From an uncultured Subdoligranulum sp. (lineage in GTDB: Bacteria > Bacillota > Clostridia > Oscillospirales > Ruminococcaceae), in NCBI GenBank assembly GCA_904374465.1, contig CAJFFY010000028.1, forward strand, positions 1 to 34,309: 34,309 nt of DNA, written 5' to 3'. The position numbers and the translations under genes were made by a program. Numbering within the stretch: the first letter of the stretch is position 1; each line of letters starts with the position of its first letter. The notes beneath the pieces are model-generated. The model was not told the origin of the DNA and searched no databases. It was given only the letters and a program-made list of their open reading frames with translations. Of this stretch, positions 15,623 to 23,275 are shown piece by piece.

Positions 15623-16482
15623 CCGTTATACCTCTTTTTCTCCCAGGATTGTACGCAGAGGAACAGAAAGAAGACCGCCACGCTGGCGTAATAGACGATA
15701 GCGGTGACGTCGAAGACGCCGTTGACGAAGGTGTAGAACCGCTCAAACAGCGAAAGTTTGTTCATCAGGTCGGGCAGCAGCGTCTCCAGCGAGGAGGGGC
15801 TGACCAGCCAGGTGATGGCCACCGCGGCCACGCAGAGCACCAGGATGATGAGCCCCGCCACATCGGACCGGGTGAGCCGCCGGACGATGAGGGCCAGCAG
15901 GGCGGAAAGCACCAGCAGCGCCGCCACATTGAAGGCGGTGGAGGAGATATAGTCCGCCAGGCTGGCGCTGTAGTAGCAGAACAGCATGGCCACCACACAC
16001 AGCCCCGCGGCCATGCCCTGGGACTCGGTGAGGGAGGAGATGAACATGCCGATGGCGATGAGGGCCAGTCCCAGGCAGATGAAGGCGAACAGCGCCCCGT
16101 AGGAGGTGGGCAGGTAGACGTCGCCGTACAGCGAGAAGATCAGCGGGTAGACGCAGGCCACCACCATGGGGGCGATGAACACCACCGCCATGGCGAAGTA
16201 TTTGCCCAGCACGATGTCCACCCCGGTGATGGGCAGCAGCGAGAGCAGCTGGTCGGTTTTCTGGCGTTTTTCCTCAGCCATGACCCGCATGGTCAGGATA
16301 GGCACCAGCGCCACAAAGCCGATGCAGAAGGTGCCCAGCGCGTACTCAAAGTTGGCTACGGCCCGGTTGATGTTGTACAGCATGGCGCCGATGCCGATGA
16401 ATTCCAGCAAAAAGGCCCCGAACACATAGGCCAGCAGCCCGTGGTAGTAGAGCCCCATTTCGTGCTTAAACACCGCTTTCAT
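15619..16482 (-). CDS. ABC transporter permease, GldF/ABC-2 type
   Basis: A 287-residue permease with about six membrane segments. It begins MKAVFKHEMGLYYHGLLAYVFG and carries the MRVMAEEKRQKTDQLLSLLPIT stretch, the hallmark of ABC-2/GldF-type permeases. The ATG lies 17 bp inside the end of the ATPase gene, and the stop overlaps the GldG-like gene. It should form the membrane channel or mechanotransmitter driven by the ATPase at 16466-17539. The direction of transport and the substrate are unknown. Confidence 0.9.
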   Translation of the reverse strand: MKAVFKHEMGLYYHGLLAYVFGAFLLEFIGIGAMLYNINRAVANFEYALGTFCIGFVALVPILTMRVMAEEKRQKTDQLLSLLPITGVDIVLGKYFAMAVVFIAPMVVACVYPLIFSLYGDVYLPTSYGALFAFICLGLALIAIGMFISSLTESQGMAAGLCVVAMLFCYYSASLADYISSTAFNVAALLVLSALLALIVRRLTRSDVAGLIILVLCVAAVAITWLVSPSSLETLLPDLMNKLSLFERFYTFVNGVFDVTAIVYYASVAVFFLFLCVQSWEKKRYNG

Positions 16483-17539
16483 GGGCAGCCGCCTCCTTTC
16501 CGGACGGTTCGTCCTCGGTCAGTTCAATGAAGATGTTCTCCAGGTCCGCCTTGATGGCCGTCATCTGCAGCAGCGCGCACCCTGCCTTGGCAAAGGCAAA
16601 GAAGAGGGTGCGGCAGGCGGCGGTGGGGTCCCCGGCCAGCGTCAGGGTGGCCTTACAGGTCACCGGGGCAGGCTGCACCGGGGCGGTCGGGGCGGCTTCG
16701 TCGCTCTGTGCCGGCTGTTCTGCCGGGGCTTCGGGGGCGGCCGGTTCCGGTGCGGCCGGGGACTGCTCCCCGGGCTCCACCGTATAGTCGGCCACCACCG
16801 CCTGGCCGTCCAGGATGGCGCGCAGCCCGGCCTCGTCGGTTTCGGCCACGATGGACAGCCGGTTGTTGGCGGCCAGCATCTTTTCCAGGTTCCGGGGCGT
16901 GTCAAAGGCCACCAGCTTGCCGTGGGCGATGATCAGCACGCTCTCACAGATGGCCTGTACCTCGCTGAGGATGTGGGAGCTGAGGATGACGGTATGCTTT
17001 TGCCCCAGTTCCCGGATCAGGTCGCGGATTTCGATGATCTGCAAGGGGTCCAGGCCCACGGTGGGTTCGTCCAGGATGATATATCGGGGGTTGCCCAGCA
17101 GTGCCTGGGCGATGCCCACCCGCTGGCGGTAGCCCTTGGACAGGTTGCGGATCAGCCGGCCGCCCATGGCGGTCAGGCGGGTTTCCTCCATGACCCGGGC
17201 CACCTCGGCCGGGATGGACTTTTTGGGCAGGCCCTTGGCCTCGGCCACAAAGCGCAGATACTCCGCCGGCGTTTCGTCCGGGTAGAGCGGCGGAATCTCG
17301 GGCAGGTAGCCGATGCACTGTTTGGCCTGGCGGGCCTGCTCAAAGATATCGTAGCCGTCGATCTTCACCTCGCCGGAGGTGGCGGCCAGGCAGCCCGTCA
17401 TAATGTTCATGGTGGTGGACTTGCCCGCGCCGTTGGGCCCCAGGAAGCCGTAGATGTGGCCGTCCTGGATGGTGAAGGAGATGTCCTCCACCGCCGTGAC
17501 CTCGCCATATCGCTTGGTCAGGTGTTCCACTGTAATCAA
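16466..17539 (-). CDS. ABC transporter ATP-binding protein, GldA-like, with Ala/Pro-rich insert
   Basis: A 357-residue ATPase. Walker A is GPNGAGKST (about 34-42), the signature is LSKGYRQ (133-139), Walker B is IILDEP (154-159) with GLDP after it, and the H-loop is SSH. I place the start at the TTG at 17539: GGGGGAG lies at the right distance, and MITVEHLTKRYGEV is the normal N-terminus of this family. The frame is open further upstream only through unrelated sequence. Residues about 250-293 form an Ala/Pro/Glu-rich low-complexity stretch splitting the C-terminal regulatory domain, which is unusual. It is the first gene of the operon and overlaps the permease by 17 bp. Confidence 0.9.
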   Translation of the reverse strand: MITVEHLTKRYGEVTAVEDISFTIQDGHIYGFLGPNGAGKSTTMNIMTGCLAATSGEVKIDGYDIFEQARQAKQCIGYLPEIPPLYPDETPAEYLRFVAEAKGLPKKSIPAEVARVMEETRLTAMGGRLIRNLSKGYRQRVGIAQALLGNPRYIILDEPTVGLDPLQIIEIRDLIRELGQKHTVILSSHILSEVQAICESVLIIAHGKLVAFDTPRNLEKMLAANNRLSIVAETDEAGLRAILDGQAVVADYTVEPGEQSPAAPEPAAPEAPAEQPAQSDEAAPTAPVQPAPVTCKATLTLAGDPTAACRTLFFAFAKAGCALLQMTAIKADLENIFIELTEDEPSGKEAAAHESGV

Positions 17540-17709
17540 AAAAATTCTCCCCCTTTGCACGGTTGTATGCTTATTGTAGGGCGCAATCGTAAAAAAGTGC
17601 TGAAAAAGTTGTGTCAACTTTGTGGAAATGCAGCCCTTTCCCTTTTGTGCAACCTGCGGCAGGGCGCCCCCTTTGCTCCAGCAGGATGCACAAAGTTGTG
17701 CCCGCCGTC
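17540..17709. promoter_or_regulatory. Divergent control region with two palindromes
   Basis: This region separates the Gld-like ABC operon (minus) from the GntR-led ABC operon (plus). AAAGTTG-TGT-CAACTTT at 17605-17621 is a perfect 7-bp inverted repeat, and GCACAA-AG-TTGTGC at 17688-17701 is a perfect 6-bp one. Both contain AAGTTGTG. A TACAAT -10 for the minus-strand operon is at 17573-17578, but no convincing -35 accompanies it. No gene is supported in this region. Confidence 0.5.
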
Positions 17710-17738
17710 TTGACACCGGCGTGTACTATGGGTATAAT
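17710..17738 (+). promoter_or_regulatory. Consensus promoter of the GntR gene
   Basis: TTGACA at 17710-17715 and TATAAT at 17733-17738, both perfect, with a 17-base spacer. Such a strong promoter implies tight repression, and the operator at 17721-17742 covers its spacer and -10. Confidence 0.93.
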
Positions 17739-17742
17739 ACAC
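17721..17742. promoter_or_regulatory. YtrA-type GntR operator over the GntR promoter
   Basis: A 22-bp imperfect palindrome beginning GTGTACTAT and ending ATAATACAC. It shares the outer GTGTA/TACAC arms and the size of the copy at 18167-18188. It covers the promoter spacer and -10, as expected for autorepression. Confidence 0.75.
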
Positions 17743-17770
17743 TCATCATCCAGGAAAGGCAGGGGATCCC

Positions 17771-18151
17771 ATGGTTAGTTTCAACGGGCTGCAGTTTCAC
17801 GACCGCGCGCCCGTCTATCAGCAAATTGCCGAGCATCTCAAACGGCAGATTCTGCTGGGCACCGTGCAGGATGGCGACCCGATGCCCAGCCGCCGGGAAC
17901 TGGCAGCCCAGACCGGCATCAACCCCAACACCGCCCAGAAAGCCTACCGCCTCATGACCGAGGAGGGGTATATCTACACCGACGGCAACAACGGCAGTGT
18001 GGTGCGCCTGACCCCCGCCCTGCGGGCCTCCATTGAGGAAGAGCTGACCCGGGGCCTGGTGGAACGCTTTGTGGCCGAGGCCAAGCAGAACCGGCTCAGC
18101 TACAAAAAGGTGATCGCCCTGGTGAGTGAACTGTGGGGCGACGAGGGCTGA
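17771..18151 (+). CDS. GntR-family regulator, YtrA subfamily
   Basis: A 126-residue regulator of YtrA size: one winged-helix domain (about 10-80) and a short C-terminal dimerising helix pair. The pattern APVYQQIAEHLKRQILLGTVQDGDPMPSRRELAAQTGINPNTAQKAYR is diagnostic. These small GntR proteins usually lead ABC transporter operons and repress them until cell-envelope stress or an antimicrobial is sensed; in B. subtilis the ytr operon responds to lipid-II-binding antibiotics. Here the gene has a consensus promoter overlapped by a palindrome, and a second copy follows the gene at 18167-18188. It should control the genes up to 23997, and perhaps the divergent Gld-like operon. Confidence 0.92.
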   Translation: MVSFNGLQFHDRAPVYQQIAEHLKRQILLGTVQDGDPMPSRRELAAQTGINPNTAQKAYRLMTEEGYIYTDGNNGSVVRLTPALRASIEEELTRGLVERFVAEAKQNRLSYKKVIALVSELWGDEG

Positions 18152-18166
18152 TTTTTTATTCCGCAT

Positions 18167-18188
18167 GTGTATTAGTAAACTAGTACAC
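18167..18188. promoter_or_regulatory. Second YtrA-type operator, before the ABC structural genes
   Basis: GTGTATTAGT-AA-ACTAGTACAC: the two 10-base arms match at nine of ten positions. It lies between the GntR gene and the membrane protein gene at 18218, 30 bp before that start. It may block an internal promoter (CTGATT and TATTAG, 16-base spacer, weak) or form a roadblock. Confidence 0.75.
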
Positions 18189-18217
18189 CCCCGTGCAAGA
18201 AAAAGGAGCGTGTCTGT

Positions 18218-19000
18218 ATGAAAAGAATGTTTACGCTGGCCGGCTGGAACTGGCGGCTGGCCCGCCGGTACTACGGGCTTTTGTGCGCCGCCTTTGCGGT
18301 GGAGCAGCTGGCGGTGCTGCTGTGGCAGGCCTCCCGCCCCGCCATGCTGGGCATGGGCCTGGCCGCCTGCTACGAGCAGGGGTTCCAGTTCCCGGTGTTC
18401 CTGGCGGTCTTTCTGCTGGCGGGGCTGCTGGCCGGCCCCGCCGTCAATGACCAGAAGCGGGCCAGATGCAGCTACACCTGGCTGACGCTGCCCCTCTCCC
18501 CCGCGCTACGGCTGGGCGCCCAGGTGCTGACCGCCGCCGTGCTGGAACTGGGGGTGGCCGCTTTGCAGATGGTATTGTATGTGGTGTACTTCTTCCCGGT
18601 GCAGGCGGTGGACTCCGCCCGGGCGCTGGAACAACTGGGCACGGCCATGCCCGCCCAGAGCCTGTACGAGCAGGTGCTGCTCAGCGACTCGATGTACTGG
18701 CTGCTGCCCCGGCGCCCCGCCCAGCTGGTGCTGCTGGCGGTGACGCTGCTGGCCAGCGCTTTGCTGCTGAGCTGCGTGCGGCTGCACAAGGGCTGGCGCC
18801 GCCTGGTGGCCGTGGCGGTGGGCGCCGTCAGCGGCGGCTGCTGCCTGGTGCTCTTCCACGAGGAGCAGTACCTGGCCCTGTACGGCAGCAACGACGTCCT
18901 GATGCGGAATATCACCCGGCTGGCGCCGCTGCTGGCGGTGCTGGTGGTGTTCAGCATCTGGTGGGCGCTGCGGGCCATCCGCCGCGCCGAACCGGCCTGA
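18218..19000 (+). CDS. Putative ABC transporter membrane subunit
   Basis: A 260-residue integral membrane protein with about six membrane segments. It begins MKRMFTLAGWNWRLARRYYG, a form common to ABC-2-like permeases encoded beside YtrA regulators. A conserved-looking RARCSYTWLTLPLSPALRLGAQ loop (residues about 85-106) resembles the cytoplasmic loop in such permeases that ends with LPL-S. I recognise the type but not a named family. It is the only polytopic protein in the operon, so it is probably the partner of the ATPase at 23272-23997. ATG 18218 follows AAAAAGGAG. Confidence 0.75.
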   Translation: MKRMFTLAGWNWRLARRYYGLLCAAFAVEQLAVLLWQASRPAMLGMGLAACYEQGFQFPVFLAVFLLAGLLAGPAVNDQKRARCSYTWLTLPLSPALRLGAQVLTAAVLELGVAALQMVLYVVYFFPVQAVDSARALEQLGTAMPAQSLYEQVLLSDSMYWLLPRRPAQLVLLAVTLLASALLLSCVRLHKGWRRLVAVAVGAVSGGCCLVLFHEEQYLALYGSNDVLMRNITRLAPLLAVLVVFSIWWALRAIRRAEPA

Positions 19001-19014
19001 AAGGAGGGCCCTGT

Positions 19015-20427
19015 ATGTCCAAAACCAAAGGATCCCGCCGCGGCCTGGCCACGCTGGGGGTACTGGCGCTGGTGGTGCTGCTGGCGGGCACGGCCTGGCT
19101 GCGGCTGGGCTGGCGCACCGTGGACCTGACGCTGGAAGACCGGACCGGGGACCCCGCCGCCCTGCGGGGTTTTACCCTGAACGGGCGCATCAACTGGAAC
19201 CTGGATGCCAGCAGCCTGCATTTTTCGCTGCACGACGGCTACCTGGACACCCAGCTGGTGCTGGATGATGAGAACGCGCCCTTTTTGAACCGGCCGATGG
19301 TGAGCACCGACCAGACCTATGTGGTGGCCACCCCGGAGCGGGCCAGTGCCGACCGCAACGCCGCCGAGGTGCCCCAGTTCACCGACGGCACCGTGACGGT
19401 GCAGACGACGGTAAACCGGGTGGACCGGATGTATACCCTGCGGACGATTTTCCCGGGGAAAGAAGACCGGGTGGTGCGCTTTTCCGCCGGGGCGGTGGAT
19501 CTGGACCAGCCGCTGGTGGCGGAAAGCTGGATTTCCGACACCCCCTATGAACTGGACTACCGCTACGACTACGCCATGAACGACCCCGGCGAGACCGTGC
19601 GGGAAAGCTGGCCCGACACCGTGGTGGACGCCCGGCCTTTTCTGCTGGGGGACACCCCGGTGGTCTGCTGGAAGCAGGACTACCTGGGCCGGGCGCCGGG
19701 ACTCTACCGGATGAACGGCCTGACCGAGGAGGAAATCGCCGCCCTGCCCCGGGACGGCACCCGCTACGGGCAGGAGATCCTTTGCGCCACCACCGCATTC
19801 GGCACGCTGGAACCCTTCTACTGCCCCGCGGATGCGGTGGTTGCCCTGACCGGGGCGGCCATGGCGGACGGATCCTCCCTGCTGCTCTACCTGGGCGCTG
19901 ACAACACGGTGTGGGCCGACCTGGTGGACGCCGACGGCCAATGCACCGACCATCGGCAGGTGACGACGGTGCCGGAAAGTGACGTGTACAGCGCCGGGGT
20001 GATGGTGCGCACCACCGACCGGGACGCCGTGATCAGCCTGTCCTGCCGCAGCATGAACCAGCTGGGGGCGGAAGCGCCGCTGAGCTCCCAGTTGGCGGCC
20101 CTGCGGGTACAGGACGGCACCTTCACCCTGGTGCACTGCCAGGAGCAGGACGCCCACAACACCGCCGCGGCGGCGGTGCTGAACGCCGAGGGCAACGCCC
20201 TGCTGCTGGCCTGGCGGCACGAAGCGTCGCTGCCCGCCTCGGATTCCGGCCTGGTGCCGGAGGACGGCATGCTGCTGGAGGTCCGGTCCCTGGAGGGGGA
20301 CACCCGCTACCGGGGCCTGCTGCGCACCGGGGCGGAGCGGGACTGGGGCGATGCCTACGGTTCCGCCTACCTGCACAAAGGCCGCTACCTGACCTTTGAC
20401 CCGTTGGAAGGAGATGCTTCCACATGA
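19015..20427 (+). CDS. Membrane-anchored ectoprotein, first of three tandem paralogues
   Basis: A 470-residue protein I cannot assign to a named family. One membrane segment (about residues 11-29) is followed by a long extracytoplasmic part. It shares with the next two genes an ordered set of motifs: RGFTLNG near 51, VDRMYTL near 136, CWKQDYLGRAPGLYRMNGLT near 218, an FGTLEPFYCPADA block near 262, MADGSSLLLY, TDHR, and TGAERDW near the end. Cys218, Cys257 and Cys270 are conserved in all three copies. Strings such as VLNAEGNALLLAW resemble beta-propeller blades (inference). ATG 19015 follows AAAGGAGGG. The end overlaps the second paralogue by ATGA. Confidence 0.8.
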   Translation: MSKTKGSRRGLATLGVLALVVLLAGTAWLRLGWRTVDLTLEDRTGDPAALRGFTLNGRINWNLDASSLHFSLHDGYLDTQLVLDDENAPFLNRPMVSTDQTYVVATPERASADRNAAEVPQFTDGTVTVQTTVNRVDRMYTLRTIFPGKEDRVVRFSAGAVDLDQPLVAESWISDTPYELDYRYDYAMNDPGETVRESWPDTVVDARPFLLGDTPVVCWKQDYLGRAPGLYRMNGLTEEEIAALPRDGTRYGQEILCATTAFGTLEPFYCPADAVVALTGAAMADGSSLLLYLGADNTVWADLVDADGQCTDHRQVTTVPESDVYSAGVMVRTTDRDAVISLSCRSMNQLGAEAPLSSQLAALRVQDGTFTLVHCQEQDAHNTAAAAVLNAEGNALLLAWRHEASLPASDSGLVPEDGMLLEVRSLEGDTRYRGLLRTGAERDWGDAYGSAYLHKGRYLTFDPLEGDAST

Positions 20428-21845
20428 AGAGAACCCAAAAACACTTCCGCCCCCTCGTCGGGCTGGGGGTGCTGGCCGCCGCGGGACTGGCTCTGTTTGG
20501 GGGCCTGACCCTCTGGCTGCACAGCGGCTGGCAGGCCATCGCCCCCACCCTCTACAACGAGATTGCCGACGCCGACCAGCTGGAAGGCTTCACCCTGTCG
20601 GCGCAGATGGGCTGGTACAATCACAATGACCTGCTTCACTTCACGCTGCGGGACGGCCGGCTGGAAGCGGACCTGCAGCCCGACGCCCCGGCCAGCCAGG
20701 TCAAGGACGGCCGCACGCCCGCCTATGTGGTGAACCGGAATTACACCGTCACGCCCGAGGACCGGGACGCCGTCAACGGGGCGGCCACCGTCACCGGCTC
20801 CGGCTCGGACGGCAGCCGGACAATCTCCGCCCCGGTGGACCGGGTTCTGCGGACCTACACCCTCTACCTGCCCGACAACACGGTAATCCGGCTGGCAGCC
20901 GGGGAAACCGATCCCGGGGACTCCGCCACCGCCTACGCCACCCTCTTTCCCCCGTCGGTGTATGTGTATGCGCTGAATACCGATTACAGCTGGCCGGGCG
21001 GGGATATGGAAACCGAAACCGCCTGGCCCTACGACCCCACCGGCGGCAGCTGCTTTGCGCTGGGGGCGGGGTACGGCGTCTGCTGGACCCGGGACTATCT
21101 GGGCCGGGCGCCGGGGCTCTACCGGGCACACGGCCTGACCCCCGATGCGATCGACGCCCTGCCCCGGGACGGGGTGCTCTGCGACCAGGAGGTGCTCTGC
21201 GCTTCCACCGAATTCGGCACGCTGGAACCCTTCTACTGCCCCGCCGACGCCGAGGCCGCCCTGGCCGGGGTGTCCATGGCGGACGGGTCCACCCTGCTGC
21301 TTTACCGCACGGCGGAGGGCACCCTCTGCGCCGACCTGGTGAACGCGGCGGGCACCCGCACCGACCACCGGGAGCTGGCCACCCTGGAGGACTGGACCGG
21401 CGACGACACCGCCACCCTGATGCCCCGCACCACCGACGGGGAAGCAATCCTTTCCTTCTATGCCCAAAGCGCCAACCCTTCGGCCCGTTTCTGGCTGGTC
21501 ATGCTGCAGGCGGAAAACGGTCACTTCACACTGGCCCGGGCGGTGGGCAACCAGGACTTTTCCACCCCCGATGCCGCAGTCCTCAACGAGTCCGGCGACA
21601 AGATTCTGCTGGCGGAAGGGCAATATCTGCGCAGCACGGGCGGTTCTTCACTCATCATTGCATCCAGCCAGAACGGCGTCCAGCTGCGGGTCTACGAGCT
21701 GGACACCGGCCACATGACCTATATGGGCCGGATTCTGACCGGGTCGGAGCGGGACTGGGCCCGGGTCCACCAGGTGCGCAACCTGCACGCCGACCGCTGG
21801 ATCACCTTTGACACACTGCAAAAGGATGGAGGCAGCGGACTATGA
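20424..21845 (+). CDS. Membrane-anchored ectoprotein, second of three tandem paralogues
   Basis: A 473-residue paralogue with one N-terminal membrane segment (about residues 12-31) and an extracytoplasmic body. It repeats the family motifs: EGFTLSAQMGWYN, VDRVLRTYTLYLP, CWTRDYLGRAPGLYRAHGLT, FGTLEPFYCPADA, MADGSTLLLY, LVNAAGTRTDHRELATLE and TGSERDW. By eye its middle section is closer to the third copy than to the first. It has a blade-like AAVLNESGDKILLAEG. The start codon overlaps the stop of the previous gene and its ribosome site, AAGGAG, is inside that gene. The C-terminus LQKDGGSGL is encoded by DNA that also holds the ribosome site of the third gene. Function unknown; probably a partner of the ABC unit. 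Confidence 0.8.
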   Translation: MKRTQKHFRPLVGLGVLAAAGLALFGGLTLWLHSGWQAIAPTLYNEIADADQLEGFTLSAQMGWYNHNDLLHFTLRDGRLEADLQPDAPASQVKDGRTPAYVVNRNYTVTPEDRDAVNGAATVTGSGSDGSRTISAPVDRVLRTYTLYLPDNTVIRLAAGETDPGDSATAYATLFPPSVYVYALNTDYSWPGGDMETETAWPYDPTGGSCFALGAGYGVCWTRDYLGRAPGLYRAHGLTPDAIDALPRDGVLCDQEVLCASTEFGTLEPFYCPADAEAALAGVSMADGSTLLLYRTAEGTLCADLVNAAGTRTDHRELATLEDWTGDDTATLMPRTTDGEAILSFYAQSANPSARFWLVMLQAENGHFTLARAVGNQDFSTPDAAVLNESGDKILLAEGQYLRSTGGSSLIIASSQNGVQLRVYELDTGHMTYMGRILTGSERDWARVHQVRNLHADRWITFDTLQKDGGSGL

Positions 21846-23275
21846 GCAAAGCCTTACGCATTCCCGGGGCGGGCCGTCCCCGCCGGTCGGGTCTGGCACT
21901 GGTGGTGTTGACTGTGGCCTCTGTGGCCGTGCTGACCACCGCCGGGGTCTGGCTGCGCGCCGGCTGGACCAGCGTTGGTCTGGAACTGCGGTCCCAACTC
22001 TGCAACGGCACCCCGCTGGATGGGTTCACTCTCTCAGGGGCCCTGGGCTGGACGGGCAGTGAGAACCGGCTCCACTTCACCCTGGAAAACGGGGTACTTC
22101 ACACCCGGCTGCAGCTGGATGACCCCGACGCCGTCCACAACAGCACCGGGGTGACGGTTAACCGCGACTATGCCCTGGCGCCCGAGACCCGGGCCCAGGC
22201 CGACGCCGATGCGGTGGTAAACCGTACGTCCATCGAGGGCAACCGACAGGCCAACGCCACAGTGGACCGGGTCTGCCGGATGTACACCCTCCATCTGCCC
22301 GACGGCACCGAGCTGCGGTTATGCGTCGGGGAGGAAGACCTGCCGGGAACCGCCACCCTGACAGCCACCGAGTGGAACCCCCGGGACGATGTCTCCTACA
22401 GCGACTACCGGTTGGCTGTCCTGCCGGACGCTGACACCGACTGGCCCGACGCCCCGGTCAGCACCCAAAGCTTTGTGCTGGGCGCGGGGCAGGGACTCTG
22501 CTGGACTCGGGATCTGGCGGGCCGGTCTCCGGGGCTCTACCGGGCCCAGGGACTGACTTGGGATCAGATCGAGGAACTGCCCGCCGACGGCACGGTGCAG
22601 GGTGATCCGGTGGTCTGTAACTCCACCGAGTATGGCACCCTGACCCCCTTCTACTGCCCGGCCGACGCCCGGCAGGCGCTGCTGGGGGCATCGATGGCAG
22701 ACGGGTCCACCCTGCTGCTCTACCTGAAGGGAGAGGACCTTCTCTGCGCAGACCTGGTGAACGCGGCGGGCAGCCGCACCGACCACCGGGAACTGGGCAC
22801 CCTGGAGGAGACGGAGGGAATCGAAGCCCGGCTACTGCCCCGCACCGCCGACCGGGACGCCGCGGTATGGGTGGAGACCTACAACCAGGAAAGCGACGGC
22901 ATGCGGTACAGCAGCGCCCTGCCGAAGATTGTCCTGCTGCGCACTGAGAGCGGCCGCTTCACGGTGGCCTGCACCATGGAGGACAAGGACCATCTGAACC
23001 CCGACACAGCCCTGCTGAACGAAACCGGGGACCAGGTGCTTTTTGCCTACGACAACACCATCTACCAGAAGGGTATGCCCACCGTGGCTGGTGAGAACGG
23101 CCTGGGGACGGATCTTCGGGTCTACGACCTGGCAGGCGGACGGCTGCAGTACTGGGGCACAATGTCCACCGGTGCCGAGCGGGACTGGTACGCCGATTCT
23201 CTAGGGAACGGCAAGGTCATACAGCGGGAAATTCACTACGACAGCCTGCAAAAGGACGGAGGGAACTGGAAATGA
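21842..23275 (+). CDS. Membrane-anchored ectoprotein, third of three tandem paralogues
   Basis: A 477-residue paralogue. The basic N-terminus (GRPRRS) precedes one membrane segment (about residues 18-40), and the rest is predicted outside. Shared motifs in order are DGFTLSGALGW, VDRVCRMYTLHLPDG, CWTRDLAGRSPGLYRAQGLT, YGTLTPFYCPADA, MADGSTLLLY, LVNAAGSRTDHRELGTLEE and TGAERDW. The blade-like string TALLNETGDQVLFAYD is present. It overlaps both neighbours by four bases. Its last codons (LQKDGGNWK) also carry the AAAGGACGGAGG ribosome site of the ATPase. No enzymatic motif is visible, so a binding or sensing role outside the membrane is the simplest guess. Confidence 0.8.
   Translation: MSKALRIPGAGRPRRSGLALVVLTVASVAVLTTAGVWLRAGWTSVGLELRSQLCNGTPLDGFTLSGALGWTGSENRLHFTLENGVLHTRLQLDDPDAVHNSTGVTVNRDYALAPETRAQADADAVVNRTSIEGNRQANATVDRVCRMYTLHLPDGTELRLCVGEEDLPGTATLTATEWNPRDDVSYSDYRLAVLPDADTDWPDAPVSTQSFVLGAGQGLCWTRDLAGRSPGLYRAQGLTWDQIEELPADGTVQGDPVVCNSTEYGTLTPFYCPADARQALLGASMADGSTLLLYLKGEDLLCADLVNAAGSRTDHRELGTLEETEGIEARLLPRTADRDAAVWVETYNQESDGMRYSSALPKIVLLRTESGRFTVACTMEDKDHLNPDTALLNETGDQVLFAYDNTIYQKGMPTVAGENGLGTDLRVYDLAGGRLQYWGTMSTGAERDWYADSLGNGKVIQREIHYDSLQKDGGNWK

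Noticed and set aside
18472..20376. 634-codon open frame on the minus strand
   Set aside because: It is rich in Gly, His, Gln and Val, with no domain, and lies opposite two good genes with ribosome sites. GC-rich codon use makes such shadows.
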